Shown one piece after another: positions 9,630 to 18,709 of a stretch of DNA of 64,000 bases. The notes beneath the pieces are model-generated. The model ran no database searches. It had not been told where the DNA came from and saw only the letters and a list, made by a program, of their open reading frames with translations. The translations under genes were made by a program, and so were the position numbers. Source of the stretch: Vibrio viridaestus (GTDB lineage Bacteria; Pseudomonadota; Gammaproteobacteria; Enterobacterales; Vibrionaceae); assembly GCF_003856525.1 (NCBI RefSeq), contig NZ_RJVQ01000002.1, positions 124,001 through 188,000 of the forward strand. The letters run 5' to 3'. How positions within the stretch are numbered: position 1 is the stretch's first letter; the number at the start of each line of letters is the position of its first letter.

Positions 9630-10664
9630 TTAGAAGTCGTAACGTAGACCGATAACAGCTTCATCTTCAGCATCTGCTTTAGAAACTGTAGTTGTAGTGC
9701 TAGTTGGGTTAGTTGCTAAGCTTTCTGAGCTATAAGTATCACCAGCGTCAAGCATGTTGATGTTGTAAGATACGAATGCACGGAAGTTTGGCTGGAAGTA
9801 GTATGCAGCTTCAAGTGCTAGGTTGTTTACAGCATCATCGCTAGTTTCGCCATAGTTGTATGTAGCGATTAACTTAGTTTTGTCGATTGTGTAAGCTGCA
9901 GCTAGTTCGTAACCGTCGTAATCAGTTGCGCCAGTGCGGTCATAGTCGATGTGGCTGTATAGAGCTGCTAGGTATAGAGCATCATGAGTGAACGATGCAG
10001 TAGCAATTGTTTGGTAGTTTTCGTTTTGGCTACCGAAACCAGCACCAAGAGCTACGCCTGAATCGCCAATAGTGTAGATACCAGAAACAGCTGCGCCATC
10101 TTGATCGTTGTTGTCGTAAGTTTCAACACCAGTGTTAGAAGTTACTTCTGTACGGTCAGCAAAGTGGTAAGTAGCGTTTACATAAAGATCATCGAACTGA
10201 CCAGTATATTTTAGCAAGTTAGTAGTGCGGTCACCCATTGGGATTTTGTTTACAGATGAATCACCGTGCCAAGTCATAATATCGGTGAAGTCTGACAGAG
10301 GAGTGAAAGAACCGTCTTGTTTACCGTAAGTAACTTCACCGTATGTACCACCTAGACCAGCATAAGTATAACGGTCTGTGAAAGTGCTAGTATCGTCTTC
10401 GTCAGTAGTCGCTTGATCGCTAGATTCAAATTGACCCTCAAAGTAACCAACACCATATAGACCTTCGTTGATTTCTTGTTTGCCTAGGAAGCTAAGACGA
10501 ACGTAAGAAGCATCGCTTGCTTCGCCATCTTTAAGAGAAAGAGCACCTACAACACGGCCACCCATAGTTAGAGAAGTGCCGTCTTGGTTATAAAGTTCGC
10601 TAGCGTTTGCACCAGTAGCCACTGCAGCACCTGCAACAGCAAGAGCAATCAGAGTTTTTTTCAT
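9630..10664 (-). CDS. ompU: OmpU-type general outer-membrane porin
   Basis: A 344-residue Gram-negative porin, forming trimeric outer-membrane channels for small solutes. It has a signal peptide (KKTLIALAVAGAAVATGANA, cut before SELYNQDG), alternating amphipathic strands typical of a 16-strand barrel and a C-terminal phenylalanine (IGLRYDF) required for barrel assembly. The position next to greA is that of V. cholerae ompU, which is controlled by ToxR. Regulation by ToxR is likely but no perfect ToxR box is visible in the AT-rich upstream region. A second porin gene lies in the polysaccharide locus. Confidence 0.9.
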   Translation of the reverse strand: MKKTLIALAVAGAAVATGANASELYNQDGTSLTMGGRVVGALSLKDGEASDASYVRLSFLGKQEINEGLYGVGYFEGQFESSDQATTDEDDTSTFTDRYTYAGLGGTYGEVTYGKQDGSFTPLSDFTDIMTWHGDSSVNKIPMGDRTTNLLKYTGQFDDLYVNATYHFADRTEVTSNTGVETYDNNDQDGAAVSGIYTIGDSGVALGAGFGSQNENYQTIATASFTHDALYLAALYSHIDYDRTGATDYDGYELAAAYTIDKTKLIATYNYGETSDDAVNNLALEAAYYFQPNFRAFVSYNINMLDAGDTYSSESLATNPTSTTTTVSKADAEDEAVIGLRYDF

Positions 10665-11052
10665 CTTGTTAATCCTAAATTACTGTCCGTTTGAATTTTT
10701 TCTTAGGAGAAAGGACAGTCATGTTTAACATCGTCATGAAAGTCCTTTTATCTCTTCATCAAAATCATTATCGCCAATATGAATTAATTCCCTGCTAACG
10801 ACAGAAAGCTGACGCTGCGAGCCATCATTTGGCTATTAAGTTACGCAAACTAGTTGTAACCGAGTGGCACACAAGAAAGTTAGTAAAATGATATAAATTA
10901 GAAGGTAAAATAGTTCCCACTTCTTTATAAATAAAAATCAAGTTATTGTTTTTATGGTAAAATTTTTATTTTAGTCAAAAAAAAATAAGTTCAATTTTTT
11001 AGTGATTTTTTATTTTTTTTAATCTTGATTTATAACTGGGGTTAACTTTAAA

Positions 11053-11068
11053 TGTGATTTTGATCACT
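11053..11068. promoter_or_regulatory. CRP-like binding site
   Basis: TGTGATTTTGATCACT fits the CRP consensus TGTGA-N6-TCACA with one mismatch in the last position. It lies about 390 bases from the porin start and 190 from greA, so it could serve either transcript. Confidence 0.55.
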
Positions 11069-11188
11069 TTTTCTGGACGGCATTGCTATGATTTAAAAGA
11101 AATTTCCTAAGTTTTATGATGTTCCCCCTTGAATTAGAGTGATAACGCCATTAACTTTGTTTAGACTTACAGTAATACATTCATATTG

Positions 11189-11226
11189 AAACTACCTGGC
11201 CTTCTGGGTTGGGTGGTTTTTGTTTT
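11189..11226 (+). terminator. greA leader terminator/attenuator (GraL-like)
   Basis: A 13-bp stem with several G-T pairs (left arm 11189–11201, right arm 11207–11219), a 5-base loop and a following T-rich tract form an intrinsic terminator about 30 bases before the greA start. A comparable terminator in the E. coli greA leader yields the GraL RNAs and lowers readthrough into greA; the same arrangement is inferred here. Confidence 0.6.
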
Positions 11227-11258
11227 GTCCAAAGATAACTTTGGCCTAGAGGTATAAA

Positions 11259-11732
11259 ATGGAAAAAGTTCCAATGACAGTGCGCGGTGCAGAGAAACTG
11301 CGCGTAGAGCTTGATAGACTCCTAAAACTAAGACCAAAGATTTCCCAAGCCATTGCCGAAGCTCGTGAGCTTGGTGATCTTAAAGAAAATGCTGAATATC
11401 ATGCAGCTCGCGAAGAGCAGGGTATCTGCGAAGCTCAGATTCGTGATATTGAATACAAGTTGTCCGTGGCTCAGATTATTGATGTTGCTAAGATGGAAAA
11501 TTCCGGCAAGATCATTTTTGGTACCACAGTCACTCTTATTGATGTTGATACTGATGAAGAGAAGAAATACCAGATTGTTGGAGATGATGAGGCTGATATT
11601 AAGTCTGGTCTTATCTCTGTCAGCTCTCCAATTGCGCGAGGCTTAATCGGCAAAATGGAAGGTGATGAAGTGACTATTGTTACTCCAGGTGGTGAGAAAG
11701 TTTTCGAAGTCGATAAAGTTGATTACGTGTAA
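11259..11732 (+). CDS. greA: Transcription elongation factor GreA
   Basis: GreA binds the secondary channel of RNA polymerase and stimulates cleavage of backtracked RNA. The 157 residues consist of an N-terminal coiled coil (about 1–75) with the catalytic tip acids in [14 protein letters not shown] and a C-terminal FKBP-like globular domain. Length is that of the family (158 in E. coli). The ATG follows AGAGG. It forms its own unit, with a leader terminator upstream and a bidirectional terminator downstream. Confidence 0.96.
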   Translation: MEKVPMTVRGAEKLRVELDRLLKLRPKISQAIAEARELGDLKENAEYHAAREEQGICEAQIRDIEYKLSVAQIIDVAKMENSGKIIFGTTVTLIDVDTDEEKKYQIVGDDEADIKSGLISVSSPIARGLIGKMEGDEVTIVTPGGEKVFEVDKVDYV

Positions 11733-11767
11733 AGCACCATCTACTTGCTAATAGTCAAGTAGATATT

Positions 11768-11796
11768 AAAAAGGCCACTTTCTAGTGGCCTTTTTT
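11768..11796. terminator. Bidirectional greA/yhbY terminator
   Basis: AAAAAGGCCACT, a TTCT loop, then AGTGGCC and six Ts. A-tract and T-tract flank the stem, so it can stop transcription from both convergent genes. Confidence 0.88.
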
Positions 11797-11798
11797 GA

Positions 11799-12095
11799 TT
11801 ATTTACGTGGTAAGTCGATTTTTTTATCTTCCGTTGGTCGATAAAGTACCAACATCTTACCAATCGTTTGAACTTTTTCTGCTTTAGTTTCTCGAACTAT
11901 AGCATCGATAATTAGGTTTTTAGTGTCTCTGTCTTCAGACGCCACTTTGACTTTGATAAGTTCATGATGGTCCAAAGCTAACTCAATTTCCGCTAATACA
12001 GCCTCTGTCAATCCATTTGCGCCCATCAGCACAACCGGTTTTAGGTTGTGAGCTAGACCTTTTAGGTGCTGTTTTTGTTTCGTACTTAGGTTCAT
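11799..12095 (-). CDS. yhbY: YhbY family ribosome-assembly RNA-binding protein
   Basis: A 98-residue protein consisting of one CRS1–YhbY (CRM) domain, an IF3-C-like RNA-binding fold associated with 50S subunit maturation. Family signs are LKGLAHNLKPVVLMGANGLTE split across a helix and the GxxG-like loop, and the ending KIDLPRK. Conserved position divergent to rlmE and convergent to greA, as in E. coli. Role in ribosome assembly is inferred from the family. Confidence 0.92.
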   Translation of the reverse strand: MNLSTKQKQHLKGLAHNLKPVVLMGANGLTEAVLAEIELALDHHELIKVKVASEDRDTKNLIIDAIVRETKAEKVQTIGKMLVLYRPTEDKKIDLPRK

Positions 12096-12214
12096 TATGC
12101 GGCCAATTTTATTTAATATTAGGGTTGAAAAACGTCATTTTAGCGCCATCTATGATGGAAGACTATATTTTCTACCATACTTTCTGAGTAGAAGTAGTTT
12201 GTTTTAGGAAAATC

Positions 12215-12844
12215 ATGAGTAAACAAAAACACTCGGCGAGCTCTGGCCGTTGGTTGAAAGAGCACTTTGATGATAAATACGTGAACGAAGCAAAGAAAAA
12301 GGGCTATCGTTCTCGGGCAATATTTAAAATTGAAGAGATACAAAATAAAGATCAACTTCTCAAACCTGGCATGACAGTTGTTGATTTAGGTGCAGCGCCG
12401 GGTGGTTGGTCGCAATATGCTGCTAATATTATTGGAGAAAGTGGTCAGGTTATCGCCTGCGACATTCTACCTATGGACTCTATCGCTGGAGTTGCGTTTC
12501 TCCAAGGTGATTTTAGAGAAGAAGCCGTACTTGACGCACTGTTAGAGCGAATCCAACCGAATTTGGTTGATGTCGTTATGTCGGATATGGCGCCTAATAT
12601 GGCGGGGAATCTTTCTGTTGATCAGCCAAGAGCGATGTATTTAGTTGAATTAGCTTTGGATATGTGTCGACAAGTTCTTGCTCCTAATGGTAGTTTTGTG
12701 GTTAAAGTATTCCAAGGCGAAGGCTTTGATCAGTATGTAAAAGAGGTTCGCGAGCTCTTTAAAGTCGTGAAAATTAGAAAACCAGACTCATCAAGAGCAC
12801 GCTCGAGAGAAGTCTACATTGTGGCGACTGGTTACAAAGGGTAA
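12215..12844 (+). CDS. rlmE: 23S rRNA (uridine(2552)-2'-O)-methyltransferase RlmE
   Basis: RlmE (FtsJ/RrmJ) methylates the 2'-OH of U2552 in the A loop of 23S rRNA, a late step in 50S assembly. The 209 residues match the family. SAM motif [13 protein letters not shown], the catalytic aspartate in SDMAPN and the lysine in VVKVFQG are present, giving the K-D-K-E tetrad typical of 2'-O-methyltransferases. It precedes ftsH by about 100 bases, the conserved rlmE–ftsH order. Confidence 0.96.
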   Translation: MSKQKHSASSGRWLKEHFDDKYVNEAKKKGYRSRAIFKIEEIQNKDQLLKPGMTVVDLGAAPGGWSQYAANIIGESGQVIACDILPMDSIAGVAFLQGDFREEAVLDALLERIQPNLVDVVMSDMAPNMAGNLSVDQPRAMYLVELALDMCRQVLAPNGSFVVKVFQGEGFDQYVKEVRELFKVVKIRKPDSSRARSREVYIVATGYKG

Positions 12845-12943
12845 CCATTTTGTGGGTATCGGTCACTGTTAACAAAGTAGCTACACGCTAGAATCTGTAG
12901 TACCCTACCTTTAATTACAACTAGTTATCGAGAGGCTTACACC

Positions 12944-14932
12944 TTGAGTGACATGGCAAAAAATTTAATCCTATGGCTAGTTATCGCTGTAGTTTTGATG
13001 TCCGTTTTCCAGAGCTTTGGCCCTGGTGATAATAGTGGCAGAGCAGTGGATTACACGACTTTCGTTAAAGAAGTCGGTCAAGGCCAAGTTCAAGAAGCAA
13101 CGTTCAAAGACAGTGAGATTACATTTACTCGCAGAGGAAACAGTACTCGTTACGTGACCTATATGCCAGTTTATGATCAGAAGCTCCTGGATGATCTAAT
13201 TAATCAAAATGTTAAAGTTCAGGGTACTCCCCCTGAAGAACAAAGCCTATTAGGTACAATATTTATATCCTGGTTCCCTATGATTCTTCTCATCGGGGTT
13301 TGGATTTTCTTCATGCGTCAAATGCAGGGCGGCGGTGGAAAAGGCGCAATGTCTTTTGGCAAAAGCAAAGCTCGCATGATGACGGAAGAGCAGATCAAAA
13401 CAACATTTGGCGATGTCGCCGGTTGTGATGAAGCCAAAGAAGACGTGAAAGAACTTGTCGATTACTTGCGTGATCCTAGTCGCTTCCAAAAACTCGGTGG
13501 TAAAATTCCAACGGGCGTTTTAATGGTGGGTCCTCCTGGTACAGGTAAGACATTGCTCGCAAAAGCTATCGCTGGTGAAGCAAAAGTTCCATTCTTTACT
13601 ATTTCTGGTTCAGATTTCGTTGAAATGTTCGTTGGTGTTGGTGCTTCTCGTGTACGTGACATGTTCGAACAAGCAAAGAAGGCTGCACCATGTATCATCT
13701 TCATCGATGAAATTGATGCCGTAGGCCGTCAGCGTGGCGCGGGTGTTGGCGGTGGTCATGATGAGCGTGAACAAACACTAAACCAAATGCTGGTTGAAAT
13801 GGATGGTTTCGAAGGTAACGAAGGTATTATTGTTATCGCTGCAACCAACCGTCCTGATGTTCTAGACCCTGCACTATTGCGTCCAGGTCGTTTTGACCGC
13901 CAAGTCGTTGTTGGTCTCCCAGATGTTCGTGGTCGTGAACAAATACTTAAAGTACACATGCGCAAAGTACCATTGGCTAATGATGTTGAGCCATCGTTAA
14001 TTGCACGTGGTACGCCAGGTTTTTCTGGTGCAGACTTAGCAAACTTAGTTAACGAAGCTGCATTGTTTGCTGCTCGTGGTAACAAACGCAATGTGTCTAT
14101 GGTCGAGTTTGAACTAGCGAAAGACAAAATCATGATGGGTGCTGAACGTCGCTCTATGGTTATGTCTGAAGAAGTCAAAGCATCGACAGCGTATCACGAA
14201 GCGGGGCATGCGATCGTTGGTCGCTTAGTTCCTGAGCATGACCCTGTCTATAAGGTGTCTATCATTCCGCGCGGAAGAGCTTTGGGTGTTACGATGTACT
14301 TACCAGAGCAAGATCGTATTAGTATGTCTAGACAGAACTTAGAGTCTATGATCTCAAGTCTTTACGGTGGTCGTTTAGCCGAAGAGTTGATTTATGGCTC
14401 AGAGAAAGTATCTACTGGTGCATCTAATGACATCGAACGAGCGACTGATATTGCACGTAAAATGGTGACACAATGGGGCTTCTCTGAAAAATTGGGACCA
14501 TTGTTATATGCAGAAGATGAAGGTGAAGTATTCTTAGGAAGAAGTGTAACTAAATCCAAGCATATGTCCGACGACACAGCAAAATTGATTGATGATGAAG
14601 TTCGCAAAATTATTGACCGCAACTATGAGCGGGCGAAGAAAATTTTGTCTGAAAATATGGATATCATGCATGCAATGAAAGATGCATTGATGAAATATGA
14701 GACTATTGATGCTGGTCAGATCGATGACTTAATGGATCGTAAAGATGAGATCCGAGAACCTGCTGGCTGGGTAGAGCAGGAACACGCTAGAGAAGAAAAG
14801 GCAAAAGCTGCGGCAGAAACTGTTAAAGCAGAGTCTTCTGAACAGTCTAGTCAAGCGGAAGACTCATCAGACTCAGAGGCTGATAGTGCTCAACAGCCTG
14901 AGTCAAAGAAAGACGATGATAAAGCCGAATAA
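12944..14932 (+). CDS. ftsH: ATP-dependent zinc metalloprotease FtsH
   Basis: FtsH is the membrane-anchored AAA+ protease that degrades misassembled membrane proteins and regulators such as LpxC and sigma-32. Two membrane segments (about residues 7–23 and 104–124) flank a periplasmic domain. Walker A is GPPGTGKT (196–203), Walker B FIDEID (253–258) and the zinc site HEAGH (418–422). The C-terminal 45 residues are strongly acidic and Ser-rich, a variable tail. The TTG start (SDMAKN) is the usual Vibrio annotation; an ATG three codons later is an alternative. 662 residues, against 644 in E. coli. Confidence 0.96.
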   Translation: MSDMAKNLILWLVIAVVLMSVFQSFGPGDNSGRAVDYTTFVKEVGQGQVQEATFKDSEITFTRRGNSTRYVTYMPVYDQKLLDDLINQNVKVQGTPPEEQSLLGTIFISWFPMILLIGVWIFFMRQMQGGGGKGAMSFGKSKARMMTEEQIKTTFGDVAGCDEAKEDVKELVDYLRDPSRFQKLGGKIPTGVLMVGPPGTGKTLLAKAIAGEAKVPFFTISGSDFVEMFVGVGASRVRDMFEQAKKAAPCIIFIDEIDAVGRQRGAGVGGGHDEREQTLNQMLVEMDGFEGNEGIIVIAATNRPDVLDPALLRPGRFDRQVVVGLPDVRGREQILKVHMRKVPLANDVEPSLIARGTPGFSGADLANLVNEAALFAARGNKRNVSMVEFELAKDKIMMGAERRSMVMSEEVKASTAYHEAGHAIVGRLVPEHDPVYKVSIIPRGRALGVTMYLPEQDRISMSRQNLESMISSLYGGRLAEELIYGSEKVSTGASNDIERATDIARKMVTQWGFSEKLGPLLYAEDEGEVFLGRSVTKSKHMSDDTAKLIDDEVRKIIDRNYERAKKILSENMDIMHAMKDALMKYETIDAGQIDDLMDRKDEIREPAGWVEQEHAREEKAKAAAETVKAESSEQSSQAEDSSDSEADSAQQPESKKDDDKAE

Positions 14933-14958
14933 TCTGGTTTTATGATGTTGTAATAGTG

Positions 14959-14989
14959 AAACCCCGAGAGAAGTCTGCTCGGGGTTTTT
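14959..14989 (+). terminator. ftsH terminator
   Basis: A 10-bp stem AAACCCCGAG / CTCGGGGTTT with a 9-base loop and T run, ending only about 15 bases before folP. It probably limits readthrough from ftsH into folP. Confidence 0.82.
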
Positions 14990-15004
14990 GTTTTATGGTG
15001 TAAC

Positions 15005-15838
15005 ATGAAAATACAGTACAAAGAGAAAGTTCTTGATCTTACCAGCCCACAGATAATGGGTATCCTTAACACAACACCAGATTCATTCTCTGATGGCGGT
15101 AAATATACCGCGATTGATAAAGCGATCGATCATGCAGAACAAATGATCTGTGAAGGTGCGACGATAATCGATATTGGTGGCGAATCGACACGTCCAGGAG
15201 CTCCGGAAGTTAGTGTCGAAGATGAACTCTTGAGAGTTATTCCCGTTGTTGAGGCATTGAGAAAAAAATCGGATGTCTGGATTTCAATCGATACCAGTAA
15301 AGCTGAAGTCATGAAGGCTTCAATTGAAGCTGGAGCGGATTTAATAAACGATATCCGGGCACTTCAAGAACCCAATACGATAGATGTAGTCGCCGAAGCT
15401 CAAGTTCCTGTTTGCATCATGCACATGAAAGGTAAGCCAAGAACGATGCAGCAAGCGCCTCAATATGATTGTTTTATAGATGAAGTTCATACTTTTATTC
15501 GTAAGCGAATCGATGCTTGTATTGTAGGTGGAATAAGAAGAGAGAATATTATCCTCGATCCTGGATTTGGCTTTGGTAAGAGCTTAGAGCATAATTACGA
15601 GCTATTAGCTAAACTGGAAACTTTTCAACAGTATCAATTACCGATATTGACCGGACTCTCTAGAAAAACGATGCTCCACAAACTTCTTAACAAGAACCCA
15701 TCTGAATGTGTCACTCCCAGTGTTGTTGGGGCGGTGTTATGCGCGGAGAGAGGTGCTCATATCTTAAGAGTCCATGACGTGAGAGAAACCGCTGAAGCGG
15801 TAGCTATGTTCAATGTAATGCACCAGTTTCAACTGTAA
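15005..15838 (+). CDS. folP: Dihydropteroate synthase
   Basis: FolP joins p-aminobenzoate to dihydropterin pyrophosphate in folate synthesis and is the sulfonamide target. The 277-residue TIM barrel shows MGILNTTPDSFSDGG, IDIGGESTRPG, the SIDTSK strand and the phosphate-binding LTGLSRKTM motif. It lies 20 bases before glmM, the conserved folP–glmM pair. No obvious sulfonamide-resistance insertion is seen in these motifs. Confidence 0.96.
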   Translation: MKIQYKEKVLDLTSPQIMGILNTTPDSFSDGGKYTAIDKAIDHAEQMICEGATIIDIGGESTRPGAPEVSVEDELLRVIPVVEALRKKSDVWISIDTSKAEVMKASIEAGADLINDIRALQEPNTIDVVAEAQVPVCIMHMKGKPRTMQQAPQYDCFIDEVHTFIRKRIDACIVGGIRRENIILDPGFGFGKSLEHNYELLAKLETFQQYQLPILTGLSRKTMLHKLLNKNPSECVTPSVVGAVLCAERGAHILRVHDVRETAEAVAMFNVMHQFQL

Positions 15839-15857
15839 CTATTTTTGAGAGCCATAT

Positions 15858-17195
15858 ATGAGTAATAGACGTTATTTCGGCACTGATGGTGTTCGTGGCA
15901 AAGTTGGCGAATATCCAATTACACCTGACTTTGTTTTAAAGCTTGGTTGGGCTGCTGGTCGTGTATTAGCGAAGCAAGGTACAAAGCAGGTTATTATAGG
16001 TAAAGATACTCGTATTTCTGGGTACATGCTTGAGTCTGCTCTGGAGGCAGGACTCGCTGCCGCTGGGCTTAAAGCAACGTTTACCGGCCCTATGCCTACG
16101 CCGGCGGTCGCTTACCTTACTCAGACATTTCGAGCTGAGGCTGGTATTGTTATTTCCGCGTCGCACAACCCGTATTATGACAATGGTATCAAGTTCTTTT
16201 CCTCAGAAGGTACAAAGTTGCCTGATGAAGTCGAGTTGGCAATTGAAGAAGAACTGGGGAAGGACATTGTTTGTGTTCCGTCTGCTGAACTGGGTAAAGC
16301 ATCACGGTTAGTTGATGCCGCTGGTCGCTACATTGAATTTTGTAAAAGCACGTTCCCGTCAAAACATAACCTTAGTGGTTTAAAAATTGTGGTCGATTGT
16401 GCCAACGGTGCGACTTACCACATTGCTCCAAGTGTATTTAAAGAGCTCGGAGCTCAAGTCATTGCTATGGGGGTTTCTCCTGATGGGCTCAATATCAACG
16501 ACGAAGTTGGTGCGACCGATGTCAGAGCATTACAAAAGCGTGTTATCGAGGAAAAAGCCGATTTAGGCTTAGCTTTTGATGGTGATGGCGACCGTATCAT
16601 TATGGTTGATGAACACGGAGACAAGATTGACGGTGACCAGATCGCTTATATTATCGCTCGAGATCTCTTACGTAAGGGATTACTGAAGGGAGGAGTGGTT
16701 GGTACGTTAATGACGAACCTTGGAATGGAAGTAGGACTGAAACAGCTTGGTATTCCATTCGTTCGGGCTGCGGTTGGCGATCGATATGTGCTTGAAAAAT
16801 TGTTAGAAAAAGATTGGAAAATAGGCGCAGAAAACTCAGGTCATGTAATTTTACTTGATAAAGTGACTACCGGAGATGCGATTGTTGCTGCGCTTCAAGT
16901 TCTAGCCGCTGTTGTAGACAGTGAGATGTCGTTGAGTGAACTAGCAAAAGGCATGACGCTTTATCCGCAGGTTTTAGAAAATGTCAGATTTAGTGGGGAT
17001 AGTAACCCTCTCGAGTCTGAAAATGTTAAAGCCGCAGTGCTTGAAGTTGAAAAGGCGCTTGATGGTAAAGGGCGTGTTTTATTGAGAAAGTCAGGTACTG
17101 AACCTTTGTTGAGAGTAATGGTCGAGGGTGAAGATGAGTCACTAGTGAAGTCGTCTGCACTGCATATAGCTGACGTCGTTCGTTCGAGTTGCTAA
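15858..17195 (+). CDS. glmM: Phosphoglucosamine mutase
   Basis: GlmM converts glucosamine-6-phosphate to glucosamine-1-phosphate on the way to UDP-GlcNAc. The 445 residues match the family. The phosphoserine is Ser102 in [12 protein letters not shown], the metal loop is DGDGDR, and the C-terminal phosphate-binding loop is [12 protein letters not shown]. It supplies precursor for both peptidoglycan and surface polysaccharides, and follows folP closely. Confidence 0.97.
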   Translation: MSNRRYFGTDGVRGKVGEYPITPDFVLKLGWAAGRVLAKQGTKQVIIGKDTRISGYMLESALEAGLAAAGLKATFTGPMPTPAVAYLTQTFRAEAGIVISASHNPYYDNGIKFFSSEGTKLPDEVELAIEEELGKDIVCVPSAELGKASRLVDAAGRYIEFCKSTFPSKHNLSGLKIVVDCANGATYHIAPSVFKELGAQVIAMGVSPDGLNINDEVGATDVRALQKRVIEEKADLGLAFDGDGDRIIMVDEHGDKIDGDQIAYIIARDLLRKGLLKGGVVGTLMTNLGMEVGLKQLGIPFVRAAVGDRYVLEKLLEKDWKIGAENSGHVILLDKVTTGDAIVAALQVLAAVVDSEMSLSELAKGMTLYPQVLENVRFSGDSNPLESENVKAAVLEVEKALDGKGRVLLRKSGTEPLLRVMVEGEDESLVKSSALHIADVVRSSC

Positions 17196-17416
17196 TACAG
17201 CTCACGATCTAGAACTGGTGATGAGTTACTTGATAACAAGTTACTTTTTAACCGATTGAACAGTAATACGAAAAAAATTATTGATAACCACTTGTCAGCG
17301 CTGAGAGGTTCCGTTAGTATTGCGTCCACTCCCAGTAGGGGGCGCTAGCCTTGTTCCAGTTACAAGTAAAATGGAGAACGGCGCTGGCTCAACAATTTGG
17401 ATCATAGGTGGATGTA

Positions 17417-17758
17417 ATGTTTACAGTTCTACTTGTGCTTTACCTGTTGACAGCGATTGCTATCATTGGCTTGGTGTTGATTCAGCAAGGGAAAGGCGCG
17501 GATATGGGAGCCTCATTTGGGGCTGGTGCTTCAAACACTGTGTTTGGTTCCGGCGGCTCTGGAAACTTTTTAACCCGAATGACAACGATACTTGCTCTTG
17601 TATTCTTGGTGATTAGTTTAGTGTTAGGTAACTTATCTACTCACAAAACCGAGTCTCAGTGGGAAAATCCTGAAGCCCATCAAGAACAGATCCAGAAAAA
17701 AGTTGAAGCAAGTACAGTTCCTGTTAAAGAATCTAACAGCAACGATATTCCAGAATAA
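17417..17758 (+). CDS. secG: Protein-export membrane protein SecG
   Basis: SecG is the small subunit of the SecYEG translocon. Two membrane helices (about residues 2–22 and 52–72) bracket the conserved loop QQGKGADMGASFGAG. The start chosen is ATG at 17417, with AGGTGG 5 bases upstream and a product (MFTVLLVLY...) that aligns with other SecG; a GTG three codons earlier would overlap that ribosome site. 113 residues. Followed by the two tRNA genes, as around E. coli leuU/metY. Confidence 0.93.
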   Translation: MFTVLLVLYLLTAIAIIGLVLIQQGKGADMGASFGAGASNTVFGSGGSGNFLTRMTTILALVFLVISLVLGNLSTHKTESQWENPEAHQEQIQKKVEASTVPVKESNSNDIPE

Positions 17759-17786
17759 GTAGTCTAAGAATACTATTTATTCGTTA

Positions 17787-17870
17787 GCCGAGATGGTGAA
17801 ATTGGTAGACACACTAGCATGAGGTGCTAGCGCCTTAGGTGTGAGGGTTCGAGTCCCTCTCTCGGCACCA
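17787..17870 (+). tRNA. leuU: tRNA-Leu (GAG anticodon)
   Basis: Acceptor arms GCCGAGA / TCTCGGC, the anticodon stem CTAGC / GCTAG with loop ATGAGGT giving anticodon GAG, a long variable arm, T arm GAGGG–TTCGAGT–CCCTC and an encoded ACCA end. The place between secG and rimP matches leuU of E. coli. Confidence 0.95.
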
Positions 17871-17928
17871 TTATTCTTTACAAACTTGTAAATGTAAGTG
17901 GCGTAAGTATAATATTGCGCATCATGGA

Positions 17929-18005
<77 letters not shown>

Positions 18006-18092
18006 ATTACGATGGGTTTACAGGTTTGCAGTGTAATGAACACTGTTATTAAGGGTAATAGTCTACCTTTAATAATTCAGGGTCCAGCAATT

Positions 18093-18120
18093 AAAAAACC
18101 CCGACATTTCGGGGTTTTTT
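18093..18120 (+). terminator. Terminator after the tRNA genes
   Basis: A perfect 12-bp stem, AAAAAACCCCGA and its complement, with a CATT loop and a T-rich end. It separates the tRNA genes from rimP–nusA, so readthrough or an internal promoter must feed the latter. Confidence 0.9.
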
Positions 18121-18134
18121 ATTATCTGAAATTT

Positions 18135-18159
18135 CTTATACATCTTGCTGATGTATAAG
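18135..18159 (+). other. Leader hairpin before rimP
   Basis: A perfect 10-bp inverted repeat CTTATACATC / GATGTATAAG with loop TTGCT, with no following T tract. It lies between the tRNA terminator and the mini-terminator before rimP and could be an RNA processing or regulatory hairpin. Confidence 0.5.
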
Positions 18160-18189
18160 GGATTTTAGAAATTGCTTGGAATTATGATT

Positions 18190-18209
18190 GGGCTCTGAGC
18201 CCTTTTTTT
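18190..18209 (+). terminator. Mini-terminator/attenuator just before rimP
   Basis: GGGCT, a CTG loop, AGCCC, then seven Ts, ending 20 bases before the rimP start. The short stem suggests a weak, possibly regulated terminator in the nusA operon leader. Confidence 0.55.
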
Positions 18210-18229
18210 GTTTCTGGAGTGGTTTATTA

Positions 18230-18685
18230 ATGACTGGTTTAGAAAGACAACTAACAGAGATGCTGGAAGCTCCAGTTGAAGCTTCTGGTTACGAGTTAGT
18301 TGGATTGGAGTTTGTTCGCGCCGGTGCGCACTCAACACTTCGTATTTACATTGACCATGAAAATGGCATCACTGTTGACGATTGTGCCGAAGTGAGTCGT
18401 CAGGTGAGTGCTGTACTTGACGTAGAAGATCCTATCTCTGTGGCATATAACTTAGAGGTTTCTTCTCCAGGCCTAGAAAGACCACTTTTTAAGGCAGCTC
18501 ATTATGAGCAGTTTATTGGTCACGAGGTCAGCATCACTTTAAAGATGGCTATGAATAACCGCCGCAAGTGGAAAGGTGTGATTGAATCAGTTGATGGGGA
18601 AACCATTGCTGTGACGGCTGATGGTCAGCAAGAACATTTTGCTCTTAGCAACATAGCTAAAGCTAACCTAATCCCTAAATTTTAA
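18230..18685 (+). CDS. rimP: Ribosome maturation factor RimP
   Basis: RimP binds the free 30S subunit and assists its maturation. I start at ATG 18230 (MTGLERQ), which has CTGGAG upstream and gives the family length of 151 residues; a frame extension to 18188 would translate the attenuator hairpin. Family motifs are YELVGLEF and [17 protein letters not shown]. It is the first protein gene of the rimP–nusA–infB–rbfA–truB operon. Confidence 0.94.
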   Translation: MTGLERQLTEMLEAPVEASGYELVGLEFVRAGAHSTLRIYIDHENGITVDDCAEVSRQVSAVLDVEDPISVAYNLEVSSPGLERPLFKAAHYEQFIGHEVSITLKMAMNNRRKWKGVIESVDGETIAVTADGQQEHFALSNIAKANLIPKF

Positions 18686-18709
18686 GTCTTAACGTAGAGG
18701 CTATAAAAA

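Larger units (their letters stand above)
10665..11258. other. 594-base regulatory gap between ompU and greA
   Basis: This long non-coding stretch separates divergent ompU and greA. Bases 10870–11040 are extremely AT-rich with many A/T tracts, suited to nucleoid-protein or ToxR binding; TAAAA-N5-TAAAT near 10893 is a near match to the ToxR direct-repeat box. A CRP-like palindrome and a greA leader terminator are listed separately. I see no protein-coding frame here. Confidence 0.6.

Noticed and set aside
18188-18229. N-terminal extension of RimP
   Set aside because: It would translate the attenuator hairpin; the downstream ATG fits the family.
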